This document shows positions 35,226 through 44,767 of a DNA stretch of 64,000 nucleotides, piece after piece (position 1 is the first letter of the stretch; each line of letters opens with the position of its first letter). Made by a program: the position numbers and the translations under genes. Origin of the DNA: Bizionia saleffrena (GTDB lineage Bacteria; Bacteroidota; Bacteroidia; Flavobacteriales; Flavobacteriaceae); contig NZ_VSKM01000008.1 in the NCBI RefSeq assembly GCF_008086175.1, positions 1 to 64,000 on the forward strand, given 5' to 3'. A model generated the notes under the pieces. That model was given only the letters and a program-made list of their open reading frames with translations. It did not search any database and was not told the DNA's origin.

Positions 35226-37509
35226 TAAGAGAACACTTACTTTTTTATTTTTCTTATTTGTTTTTAATGTTTGTAATATATTTTCGCAAACCATTACAGA
35301 CGATAGGCACCCGCTTGTTTCCGTTTTAGAAATTATACAAGAGCGTTATACTATTCGTTTTTCTTATGCTGATATCACCATAGCGAACAAAACAAGTGTT
35401 CTTCCAGCTGAAAATTTAGAATTAAACGACGTTTTAAATCGGTTAGAAAGAGATTGTCACTTAGAGTTTAGCGTTCTTAATTCGCGCTTTATTGTGATAC
35501 AACCTGCAAAAAAGAATGTTACGGATATTCAAAAATTAGATGAAGTCTACCTCTCCGATTACTTAACCTCTGGAATCTCAAAAACGAAAGCTGGAGGCAT
35601 TGCCATTCGAACCAAAAAATTCGGAATTCTTCCCGGATTAATAGAACCCGACATCTTACAAACCGTACAAGCGCTACCAGGTGTTTTAAGCACCGACGAA
35701 TCGGTGTCTAATTTAAACGTTCGCGGTGGTACTCACGACCAAAACCTTATTTTATGGGACGGGATTAAAATGTACCAATCGGGACATTTTTTTGGTTTAA
35801 TATCGAGTTTTACTCCCAACTTAACACGAAAAGTAGAGGTCTCTAAAAACGGAACTAGCGCGCAATTTGGTGATGCGGTTTCTAGTACGATTGCTATGGA
35901 ATTGGATTCTCAATTAAATAATGAAGCGTCGGGAGGTTTAGGATTAAATCTAATTAATTTTAGCGGTTTTGGTAAAGTACCTATTACTGATAAATTAGAA
36001 ATGCAAGTCTCGGCCCGCCGCTCGATAACCGATGTCTTTGAAACCGCTACTTATTCTAATTATTTTGAGCGTGTATTTCAGGATACCGATATTACGAATA
36101 GTGAAAACACCATTAAAAACGATGCCTTTTATTTTTATGATGTTAATTCCAAACTTATTTATAAGCCTTCAAAAAAAGATCAAATAAGTCTTAGTGCAAC
36201 CACAACTTTCAATGCGTTACGTTATATTGAAAGCCCTACAGGAACGAGCACTAATATTTCAAGTGGTATTGAGCAGCGTAATCAAGCAGTTGGCATTACC
36301 TATCGCCGAGATTGGAATTCTAAATTTTCGACAGAAGCACAAGCGTATGTTACCCATTATAAATTGGATGCGCGAAATTTTAAAATTGAAAACAACCAGC
36401 AACTACAACAACAAAATGAGGTGTTAGAAACGAATCTTAAATTGAATACTGAGTTTTATGTGAACCCAAATTTAATTTGGCTTAATGGAATTCAAGTGTT
36501 CGAAATTGGTGTTTCAAATGGAGAAGCAACGAACAACCCTCCTTTTAAAAGTCGTCTAAAGAAGATAGCGATAAGTACATCAGGGTATAGCGAAGCCATT
36601 TGGAGCTCAACTTCCAATAAAACATTTATAAAAGCTGGCTTGCGCGCTAATAAATATTCTATTTCCAACCAGATACACATTGAACCACGATTAAGTTTTA
36701 GTCAGAAGTTTTTAAAATATTTTAAACTCGAAGTATTAGGCGAATATAAAAGTCAAATTACGTCGCAAGTTATCGATAGGCAAAACGATTTTTTAGGAAT
36801 CGAAAAAAGGCGATGGGTATTAGCTAATAACACTACAATCCCTACCTTAAAGAGTAAACAAGCGTCTTTGGGATTACAATACAAAGCCAATAAATTATTG
36901 GTCAGTGCGGAGTTTTACGCCAAAAACGTAAACGGTATAACAACGAGAAGTCAGGGCATGCAAAACCAATATCAATTTGTAAATGCTATTGGAAGTTACC
37001 GCGTAAACGGCATAGATTTCTTAATAAATAAACAATTTACAAACTTTAGTATGTGGTTAAGCTACTCGTTAAGCGCTAACGATTATACCTTTGAAACCTT
37101 AAACGATGGTGCAACTTTCCCAAACACTACAGATATTACTAATGCTTTAACATTTGCCAACACGTATACCATAAACAACCTAAAATTAGCACTTGGTTTT
37201 AATTGGCATACAGGAAATATTACGACAGCTCCTGTGGTTGGAAATGAAGTGTTTGACGGCAACATAAATTATGAATCACCAAACAGCAGACATCTAAAAG
37301 ATTATTTTAGAACAGATTTTTCGGCGACTTTCAATTTTAAATTTACCGAAACCACAAAAGCCGATATCGGTGTTTCTATTTGGAACCTTTTCAATACCAA
37401 AAATAATCTGAACACCTATTATTCTATAGAACCAGATGATTCGATATTAAAAATTGAAAAAAGATCGTTGGGAATAACGCCAAACGTTAGTTTTAAATTA
37501 ACTTTTTAA
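35218..37509 (+). CDS. TonB-dependent outer-membrane receptor with STN signalling domain
   Basis: 763 residues starting at a GTG inside the fecR stop region. A signal peptide (FLFFLFVFNVCNIFS) is followed by an STN domain (about 30-100, VSVLEIIQERYTIRFSYADI), which contacts the anti-sigma. The plug follows (about 135-240; QTVQALPGVLSTDESVSNLN, VRGGTHDQNLILWDGIKMY), then a barrel ending in SFKLTF. There is no carboxypeptidase-regulatory domain between STN and plug, and no SusD gene nearby, unlike polysaccharide-utilisation receptors. The transported substrate is unknown. The barrel, about 520 residues, is short for the family. Confidence 0.9.
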   Translation: MSNKRTLTFLFFLFVFNVCNIFSQTITDDRHPLVSVLEIIQERYTIRFSYADITIANKTSVLPAENLELNDVLNRLERDCHLEFSVLNSRFIVIQPAKKNVTDIQKLDEVYLSDYLTSGISKTKAGGIAIRTKKFGILPGLIEPDILQTVQALPGVLSTDESVSNLNVRGGTHDQNLILWDGIKMYQSGHFFGLISSFTPNLTRKVEVSKNGTSAQFGDAVSSTIAMELDSQLNNEASGGLGLNLINFSGFGKVPITDKLEMQVSARRSITDVFETATYSNYFERVFQDTDITNSENTIKNDAFYFYDVNSKLIYKPSKKDQISLSATTTFNALRYIESPTGTSTNISSGIEQRNQAVGITYRRDWNSKFSTEAQAYVTHYKLDARNFKIENNQQLQQQNEVLETNLKLNTEFYVNPNLIWLNGIQVFEIGVSNGEATNNPPFKSRLKKIAISTSGYSEAIWSSTSNKTFIKAGLRANKYSISNQIHIEPRLSFSQKFLKYFKLEVLGEYKSQITSQVIDRQNDFLGIEKRRWVLANNTTIPTLKSKQASLGLQYKANKLLVSAEFYAKNVNGITTRSQGMQNQYQFVNAIGSYRVNGIDFLINKQFTNFSMWLSYSLSANDYTFETLNDGATFPNTTDITNALTFANTYTINNLKLALGFNWHTGNITTAPVVGNEVFDGNINYESPNSRHLKDYFRTDFSATFNFKFTETTKADIGVSIWNLFNTKNNLNTYYSIEPDDSILKIEKRSLGITPNVSFKLTF

Positions 37510-37567
37510 TCGGTTTAGAGTCCGTAATAAATTAATATCTTCACCGTAATAAATCCTATTAGTTATA

Positions 37568-38737
37568 ATGAATCGCGCTTTACTCCTATTTTATTTTTGT
37601 ATTTTACTGTATACCACTAAGGCAATATCACAAACCTACAATCCGTTTTATGGCGATATTGTGAACACGGTTTCTGCCTCTAACATCGTAACAGACTTAA
37701 CCACATTCGAAAATTTCGGCATTAAAACAAATGGATCTACCGCTATAAATAATGCCAAAAATTGGATTGTTTCGCGTTATCAATCTTTGGGTTATACGGA
37801 CATTGTTGAGCAACCTTTCACTTATTCAGGTAATACAACAAATAATATTATCGTGACAAAAACGGGGAGTGTTTACCCTAACACCTTTATAATAATCGAT
37901 GCGCATTACGACACCTTAAATGGTCCAGGAACTAACGATAATGGAAGTGGTACGGTTTTACTTTTAGAAATGGCCCGTCTTTTACACAATATAAATACCG
38001 AATATTCAATAAAATTTATTCATTTTAGTGGTGAAGAAGCAGGATTAATTGGCAGCAATTATTATGTAAACAATACCGCTATTCCGGAGAATTTAGATAT
38101 TTCTTTAGTTTTTAATATCGATCAAGTGGGTGGCGTTAATGGCGCACTAAATGACACACTAATTTGCGAGTATGATGCTAGCAATCCTACAGAAAACAAT
38201 GCAGAGTCCCTTACAAAAACAAATAGTCTTGCCAATTGTATAAGTTTATATTCTAATTTAAGCACCGAATTATCGTACGCTTACGGCTCTGATTATGTGC
38301 CTTTTGAAAATGCCGGGAAAGTAATTACTGGATTGTACGAAAAGAATGAAACGCCGTACTCGCATACTGCAAATGATGTATTAGCAAACATGGACCCTAA
38401 TTATGTGTTTGAAGTTACCAAAGGAAGTCTAGGTGCTGCACTAGAGTTTGCTGTTGGAATAAGCACATTAAGTACTCAAGAAGTTCTCCCTAGCCAAAAA
38501 AAAAACATTAAAATCTACCCCAACCCTTCAAAAGGACTAGTAACCGTATCATCTAATTTTAAAAGCATGACTTATTATACGGTATTTATTTCTGATATTT
38601 TAGGTAAAAAGGTATACGAAAAAGCCCTTAATAAACAGACTCAAACCTTAGATTTAAGCCGCTTAAAAAAGGGCGTTTATATACTTACTTTTAAAAATAA
38701 AACCGAAGTAGTTTCAAAAAAGTTAATTCTAAATTAA
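37568..38737 (+). CDS. T9SS-secreted M28-family zinc peptidase
   Basis: 389 residues with a signal peptide (ALLLFYFCILLYTTKAIS). The M28 aminopeptidase domain (about 40-300) shows the metal ligands and catalytic segments IIIDAHYDTLNGPGTNDNGS, FSGEEAGLIGSNYY and NIDQVGG. The C-terminal type A sorting domain (about 315-389; IKIYPNPSKGLVTVSS, LKKGVYILTFKNK, KKLILN) directs export by the type IX system. It starts 58 nt after the TonB receptor with no obvious promoter, so it may belong to that operon. It meets the next gene tail to tail with a 4-bp overlap. Confidence 0.93.
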   Translation: MNRALLLFYFCILLYTTKAISQTYNPFYGDIVNTVSASNIVTDLTTFENFGIKTNGSTAINNAKNWIVSRYQSLGYTDIVEQPFTYSGNTTNNIIVTKTGSVYPNTFIIIDAHYDTLNGPGTNDNGSGTVLLLEMARLLHNINTEYSIKFIHFSGEEAGLIGSNYYVNNTAIPENLDISLVFNIDQVGGVNGALNDTLICEYDASNPTENNAESLTKTNSLANCISLYSNLSTELSYAYGSDYVPFENAGKVITGLYEKNETPYSHTANDVLANMDPNYVFEVTKGSLGAALEFAVGISTLSTQEVLPSQKKNIKIYPNPSKGLVTVSSNFKSMTYYTVFISDILGKKVYEKALNKQTQTLDLSRLKKGVYILTFKNKTEVVSKKLILN

Positions 38738-39648
38738 TCTCTAATTAAAGGCATTGTACTACAACGTAACAAGCCTTCTTGTTTCGCTATTTCGGCGTAA
38801 GGTACTTCTTCAACAGTAAATCCTTTCTCTCTTAACCACGTGTTTAAACGCGTAAAGTTTTGTTCTGAAATGATAACATCTTCAGAAATGGAGAAAATAT
38901 TACTATTCATGTTATACATTTCATCTTTAGAAATAACAAAACAATTATCCTTTCCGAAGAAATCTAACAACCAATTAAACTCAGTTTCATCTCTAAATCC
39001 TTCTTTATGAAGTATCGCTTTATCTTTTCCAATAGGTTGGAAACAACAGTCTAAATGTAATGCATTATCGCGAGCTTGAGTTTGGGATTTCACTAAATCA
39101 AAACTTTTTACTTTTTTATTCGGAAAAGATTCGGCTATAAAATCGACTCCTGCTTTATTAGTTCTAGCTACGATATAATTGGAGTAATCTTCACCACGAT
39201 AGGTTCCAATAAAGATATAATCATTCCATAACATAACATCACCACCTTCAATATGCGCTTCCTCTGGAGGACGAATAACCTTTTTAGGATCTATTTTATC
39301 TATTATGTGCTGTATAGCATCAAGTTCTTTTTCTCTTTCGGGTAAAATGTTTGCTTTTACCAAAACATCGTCGATTACAAAGGCAATATCTCTTGTAAAA
39401 ATCTGGTTATAATCCTCAATTAATTCTGGTCTGTAGACTTTTACATCATACGTATTTAAAACAGCGGCCACGGCCTCCATTTCCGTGACCATATCTTTCT
39501 CTATAGGATATGTTCCCGCTTTAATATGCTCTAACGATTTTGGGTCGTAAGCATCCTCTATTTTGGGCGTTTCACCGCAACTTTTAGCCGTTCCTAAAAT
39601 AACTGCTCTTAAACGAGAGGTTTCGTTTTTAACGTTTAGTTTCAACAT
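38734..39648 (-). CDS. Amidinotransferase-fold hydrolase (arginine deiminase/DDAH-like)
   Basis: 304 residues of the guanidino-group-modifying superfamily. Catalytic positions are visible: TRDIAF (substrate Asp), EEAHIEGGDVML, NALHLDCCFQ (His) and the nucleophile Cys near the C-terminus (LLRCSTMPLIRD). It could hydrolyse arginine, methylated arginine or citrulline-type substrates; the sequence does not decide. It lies 67 nt downstream of gltA, with a small hairpin (AAAAGCTCCATAA and TTATGAAGCTTT) between them, so it is probably a separate or partially read-through unit. Confidence 0.85.
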   Translation of the reverse strand: MLKLNVKNETSRLRAVILGTAKSCGETPKIEDAYDPKSLEHIKAGTYPIEKDMVTEMEAVAAVLNTYDVKVYRPELIEDYNQIFTRDIAFVIDDVLVKANILPEREKELDAIQHIIDKIDPKKVIRPPEEAHIEGGDVMLWNDYIFIGTYRGEDYSNYIVARTNKAGVDFIAESFPNKKVKSFDLVKSQTQARDNALHLDCCFQPIGKDKAILHKEGFRDETEFNWLLDFFGKDNCFVISKDEMYNMNSNIFSISEDVIISEQNFTRLNTWLREKGFTVEEVPYAEIAKQEGLLRCSTMPLIRD

Positions 39649-39659
39649 AATTTAAGATA

Positions 39660-39694
39660 TAAAAAAGCTCCATAAGAATTAATTATGAAGCTTT
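39660..39694 (-). terminator. gltA terminator
   Basis: AAAGCTCCATAA and TTATGAAGCTTT are imperfect arms around a short AT-rich loop, just after the gltA stop. The bulge makes it only moderate. Confidence 0.5.
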
Positions 39695-39715
39695 GTGTAT
39701 TGTGTTTCTATATAA

Positions 39716-41002
39716 TTAGCGATTATCGATAGCTTTAAAATCTCTGTGATTTTCACCGATATATACTTGTCTTGGTCTTCCAATTGGTTCTTTACGTAAA
39801 CGCATTTCTCTCCATTGTGCAATCCATCCTGGTAAACGTCCTAATGCGAACATTACTGTAAACATTTCGGTTGGGATATCCATTGCTCTGTAAATAATTC
39901 CAGAGTAGAAATCGACGTTTGGATATAATTTACGTTTTACAAAGTAATCGTCTTGTAGCGCTTCTTTTTCTAAACCTTTAGCAACATCCAAAATAGGATC
40001 TTCCATTCCTAAATCTTCCAACAATTCATCAGCCGCTACTTTAATGATTTTTGCTCTTGGATCGAAGTTTTTATAAACTCTATGTCCGAAGCCCATTAAA
40101 CGGAAAGGATCTTCTTTATCCTTCGCTTTCGCCATATATTTTTTAGTATCTCCACCATCTTCTTTAATCGCTTCTAGCATTTCTAAAACAGCTTGGTTTG
40201 CACCACCGTGAAGTGGGCCCCAAAGTGCAGAAATACCAGCAGATAATGAAGTGAACAACCCGGCGTGAGAAGATCCTACAATTCTAACCGTAGATGTAGA
40301 ACAGTTTTGTTCGTGATCTGCATGTAAAATTAATAGTTTATCTAAAGCGTTTATTAAAACAGGGTTTTGCTTGTACTCTTCGTTAGGTTTCTTGAACATC
40401 ATTTTAAGAACGTTTTCAACATAACCTAAAGAACGATCACCGTAATCTAATGGCAATCCTTTTTTCTTACGCATTGTCCAAGCTACTAACACAGGAAATT
40501 TTCCTAATATTTTTACAATAGCTCTATACATATCGTCTTCCGACTCTATATTTACAGACGATGGATTAAATGCGGTTAAAGCACTGGTTAGAGAAGCTAA
40601 AACGCCCATTGGATGCGCCGTTTTTGGAAACGCATCTATTATTTTTTTAATGTCGTCGTCTACAACAGACTCATCTTTAATGTCATTATGAAATTTCTCT
40701 AATTGCTCTTGCGTAGGTAATTCGCCAAAAATTAAAAGATAAGCGACTTCTAAGAAATCTGCTTTTTCTGCTAATTCCTCTATTGAGTATCCTCTGTATC
40801 GTAAAATACCCTCTTCTCCATTTAGAAAAGTAATCGCACTCTCACAAGCTCCTGTGTTTTTATAACCTGGATCTATTGTAGTAACACCTCCTGTTACTGC
40901 TCTTAGAGTTTTTATATCTATTGCGATTTCTTTTTCAGTTCCTTCTATTAAAGGAAATTCGTGCTTTTGGCCATTAATTTCTAACGTAGCAGTTTTTGAC
41001 AT
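39716..41002 (-). CDS. gltA: Citrate synthase
   Basis: Type II citrate synthase, 428 residues; it condenses acetyl-CoA and oxaloacetate. A beta-rich N-terminal domain (1-60; TLEINGQKHEFPLIEGTEK) is typical of the hexameric Gram-negative form. Active-site segments are DHEQNCSTSTVRIVGSS, GPLHGGANQAVLEML (catalytic His) and MGFGHRVYKNFDPRAKII (His), and the Asp lies in NVDFYSGIIYRA. It lies between the amidinotransferase gene and the T9SS repeat protein. A gltA-eno-carA order is known for flavobacteria, so the repeat protein looks inserted. Confidence 0.97.
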   Translation of the reverse strand: MSKTATLEINGQKHEFPLIEGTEKEIAIDIKTLRAVTGGVTTIDPGYKNTGACESAITFLNGEEGILRYRGYSIEELAEKADFLEVAYLLIFGELPTQEQLEKFHNDIKDESVVDDDIKKIIDAFPKTAHPMGVLASLTSALTAFNPSSVNIESEDDMYRAIVKILGKFPVLVAWTMRKKKGLPLDYGDRSLGYVENVLKMMFKKPNEEYKQNPVLINALDKLLILHADHEQNCSTSTVRIVGSSHAGLFTSLSAGISALWGPLHGGANQAVLEMLEAIKEDGGDTKKYMAKAKDKEDPFRLMGFGHRVYKNFDPRAKIIKVAADELLEDLGMEDPILDVAKGLEKEALQDDYFVKRKLYPNVDFYSGIIYRAMDIPTEMFTVMFALGRLPGWIAQWREMRLRKEPIGRPRQVYIGENHRDFKAIDNR

Positions 41003-41182
41003 ATTTACTTTTTGTTTTACTTGTTTTTGCGGAATGCTAAATTACAAAAAACCACTCGGTTTAGGAAATGCATTAACAAAGGTTTTAACAATTATGATAT
41101 CACTAAAATTTATAATAATATAATACGAATGCTATTTTAATAACATTCATTCAATAACACCGTTTATATATAAAATAAAAGT

Positions 41183-43051
41183 TTACTTTGTAATAATTAT
41201 TTTCTTATCTATTACCGTGGAATGCGCCGTTATTCGTACAATATAAACACCACCTTCTAAAATCGAAGTACTAACCTTTAATTTTTGTTCTGAAATATTA
41301 TAAGTCTGTTCAAAAACCATTCGCCCTCGAATATCGAATAATTGCACTTTTGGATTTTTTAAAATTTTAGTAAAAGATACATCGAATTGGCCGTTATTCG
41401 GGTTAGGATATACAGAAAATATAGACTTATCGAAAGTATTGATAGCTAAAGTATTTAATAATATTTCTATTTCTAGGCGCTCACTTTCACATTCGCCATC
41501 TGGCATTTTACTCACATAAAAAGTACCATCTGTTAGTGAGGTTGACATAGAAATAAAGTTTCCTCCCGTTAAGGTATCATACCATTGCAAATTGTCTCCA
41601 TTAATAATAACGTCTGCAAATGTTGGATTTGTAGCACTTGAGAAAGACTGTGGAGAAGCTCCTGTTGGCAACGTTGAAATAGTATTTATCGTGAATGCAA
41701 CAGTCGAACTATTCGCACAATTACCGTTGGTGGTGTAAGTAATGTTATAAGAATTGGTACCACTTGCTGAGACATCAACACTACCTGTAGTTCCATCAAT
41801 CACTAATCCGGAAGGGGAACTTGTAAACGTTCCGCCAGCTAAACCTGTTACCGCCGGCACTGCATCTGAGTCTGAGTCTGATGTACAGAATGTTGACGCC
41901 GAATAACTAAAACTCGCATCATCTAAACTGTTTACCGTGAATGCAACAGTCAAATTATTCGCACAATTACCGTTGGTGGTGTAAGTAATGCTATAAGAAT
42001 TGGTACCACTTGCTGAGACATCAACACTACCTGTAGTTGCATCAATCACTAATCCGGAAGGGGAACTTGTAAACGTTCCGCCAGCTAAACCTGTTACCGC
42101 CGGCACTGCATCTGAATCTGAGGTACAGAATGTTGATGCCGAATAACTGAAACTCGCATCATCTAAACTGTTTACCGTTAGTGACACCGTCGAACTATTT
42201 ATACAATTACCGTTTGTTATATACGTAATGGAATACGTATTAGTAGTGCTTGATGACACATCAACGCTACCTGTAGTCGCATCAATAACTAATCCGGAAG
42301 GGGAACTTGTAAACGTTCCGCCAGCTAAGCCTGTTACCGTTGGCACTGGATCTGAGTCTGTTTCGCAGAATGCCGACGCGGCGTAACTAAAACTTGCATC
42401 GTCTGCACTATTTACCGCTAAAGAAACAGTTGCGCTGTTTACACAATCACCGGTGGTGGTGTAAGTAATGGCATATGTGTTGGGGGCACTTGCTGACACA
42501 TCAACACTACCTGTATTAGCTTCAATTATTAGTCCTACAGGAGAACTTGTAAACGTTCCGCCAGCTAACCCGTTAATCGTTGGTGAAGGATCGTAAGCTG
42601 TATTACAGAATGTGGACCCTGAATAACTGAAACTCGCATCATCATCTGCTAATAATGTGACTAGAACCTCGAGTCTAGTATCACTTTCATCTCCACCCAC
42701 TGTTTGGGTTGCAAAATAACTTGTATTATCCAATAAACTTGTTCCAAGAGGTAGTGTGTTTCCTAAAGAATTAGCATCGTACCATTGAATATTATTACCG
42801 TCTACAATAACATCACTAAGTGTGGGTAAGGCGGAAGAGCAAAAGGACTGATTAGCATCTCCCGTTGGCGCCAAAGCACTTATAGTAATCGCCGTTAGGG
42901 CAGAGGGCTGCACGTCCGAAATAGCACGTTTTTTGGATTCATTATTCTTTGCCAATTCTGATTTTTGCTGAACTTTCAGAATGTCATTATTTTGTGCGAA
43001 GAGCGGCATAACTATAACAGATAGTATTGCAAGAAGTAATTTTATTTTCAT
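41183..43051 (-). CDS. T9SS-sorted tandem Ig-like repeat surface protein
   Basis: 622 residues with a signal peptide (IKLLLAILSVIVMPLFA). Residues about 50-130 form a first module. Four tandem repeats of 80 residues (about 133-455) follow, each of the type DDASFSYSASTFCTSDSDAV, then GLAGGTFTSSPSGLVID, then TYTTNGNCANSSTV. The C-terminus is a type A sorting domain (about 545-622; FSVYPNPNNGQFDVSF, LEGGVYIVRI, KKIIITK). Repeats 3 and 4 are nearly identical in DNA. One repeat has two extra codons, giving SDSDSDAV. It is probably an adhesin or surface-layer component. It sits between eno and gltA. Confidence 0.92.
   Translation of the reverse strand: MKIKLLLAILSVIVMPLFAQNNDILKVQQKSELAKNNESKKRAISDVQPSALTAITISALAPTGDANQSFCSSALPTLSDVIVDGNNIQWYDANSLGNTLPLGTSLLDNTSYFATQTVGGDESDTRLEVLVTLLADDDASFSYSGSTFCNTAYDPSPTINGLAGGTFTSSPVGLIIEANTGSVDVSASAPNTYAITYTTTGDCVNSATVSLAVNSADDASFSYAASAFCETDSDPVPTVTGLAGGTFTSSPSGLVIDATTGSVDVSSSTTNTYSITYITNGNCINSSTVSLTVNSLDDASFSYSASTFCTSDSDAVPAVTGLAGGTFTSSPSGLVIDATTGSVDVSASGTNSYSITYTTNGNCANNLTVAFTVNSLDDASFSYSASTFCTSDSDSDAVPAVTGLAGGTFTSSPSGLVIDGTTGSVDVSASGTNSYNITYTTNGNCANSSTVAFTINTISTLPTGASPQSFSSATNPTFADVIINGDNLQWYDTLTGGNFISMSTSLTDGTFYVSKMPDGECESERLEIEILLNTLAINTFDKSIFSVYPNPNNGQFDVSFTKILKNPKVQLFDIRGRMVFEQTYNISEQKLKVSTSILEGGVYIVRITAHSTVIDKKIIITK
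41690..42640 (-). repeat. 240-bp tandem repeats in the T9SS repeat protein
   Basis: Four direct repeats of 240 bp (80 codons). The block containing CTTGTAAACGTTCCGCCAGC recurs near 41820, 42065, 42305 and 42545. The two distal copies (41700-42175) differ by only a few bases and a 6-bp insertion in a TCTGAG run near 41868-41880. Confidence 0.9.
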
Positions 43052-43111
43052 AGTAGATTTTTTAGGTTTAGGGGCGTTAATTAATTCTAAACTGAATAGG
43101 GGCTAGCTTAA

Positions 43112-43119
43112 CAAAAATA
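43112..43119 (-). promoter_or_regulatory. -7 element of the T9SS repeat protein gene
   Basis: TATTTTTG on the minus strand lies 60 nt before the ATG. The rest of the 280-bp gap to eno holds a 12-bp palindrome, GCGTTATAACGC (43192-43203), and the eno terminator. Confidence 0.5.
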
Positions 43120-43262
43120 CTATTCTTTTCAAATAAGAGATGTGTTTTTCGTTATTTCTTCAGATTAAACGTATTGTTTTAACGATTAAAAGCGTTATAA
43201 CGCAATAGAACTACGTTTAACGACTATTTATTCAATTCAACGATTACACTTCTCACTACAAA

Positions 43263-43304
43263 AAACGGACTAAACCACCTTGATAAAGGTCATTTAGTCC
43301 GTTT
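43263..43304 (-). terminator. eno terminator
   Basis: AAACGGACTAAA and TTTAGTCCGTTT are perfect 12-bp arms. The 18-nt loop can itself form ACCT/AGGT. It lies 28 nt after the eno stop. Confidence 0.88.
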
Positions 43305-43331
43305 GTAGTTATATAAAAGGTAAACTTACAT

Positions 43332-44633
<1,302 letters not shown>

Positions 44634-44651
44634 TTAAGTTGGTCTTGTGTT

Positions 44652-44659
44652 CAAATTTA
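44652..44659 (-). promoter_or_regulatory. eno -7 element
   Basis: TAAATTTG on the minus strand is a perfect TAnnTTTG, 27 nt before the ATG. No -33 TTG lies at the normal distance. Confidence 0.55.
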
Positions 44660-44731
44660 CTGTTTAATTTCAAGCTAAAAATAGTTATTAGTAAAGAAAT
44701 ACAAAAAACTATCTCGCTTTTATTAAAGTAA

Positions 44732-44763
44732 AAAGGACAATGAAATTATATTCATTGTCCTTT
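44732..44763 (-). terminator. carA terminator
   Basis: AAAGGACAATGAA and TTCATTGTCCTTT are perfect 13-bp arms around ATTATA, directly after the carA stop at 44768. Confidence 0.92.
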
Positions 44764-44767
44764 ACAT

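Noticed and set aside
41690-42640. Evenly spaced near-identical repeats as a CRISPR array
   Set aside because: The period is 240 bp, the repeats are in one open frame and translate to an 80-residue Ig-like unit; there are no short palindromic repeats or cas genes.
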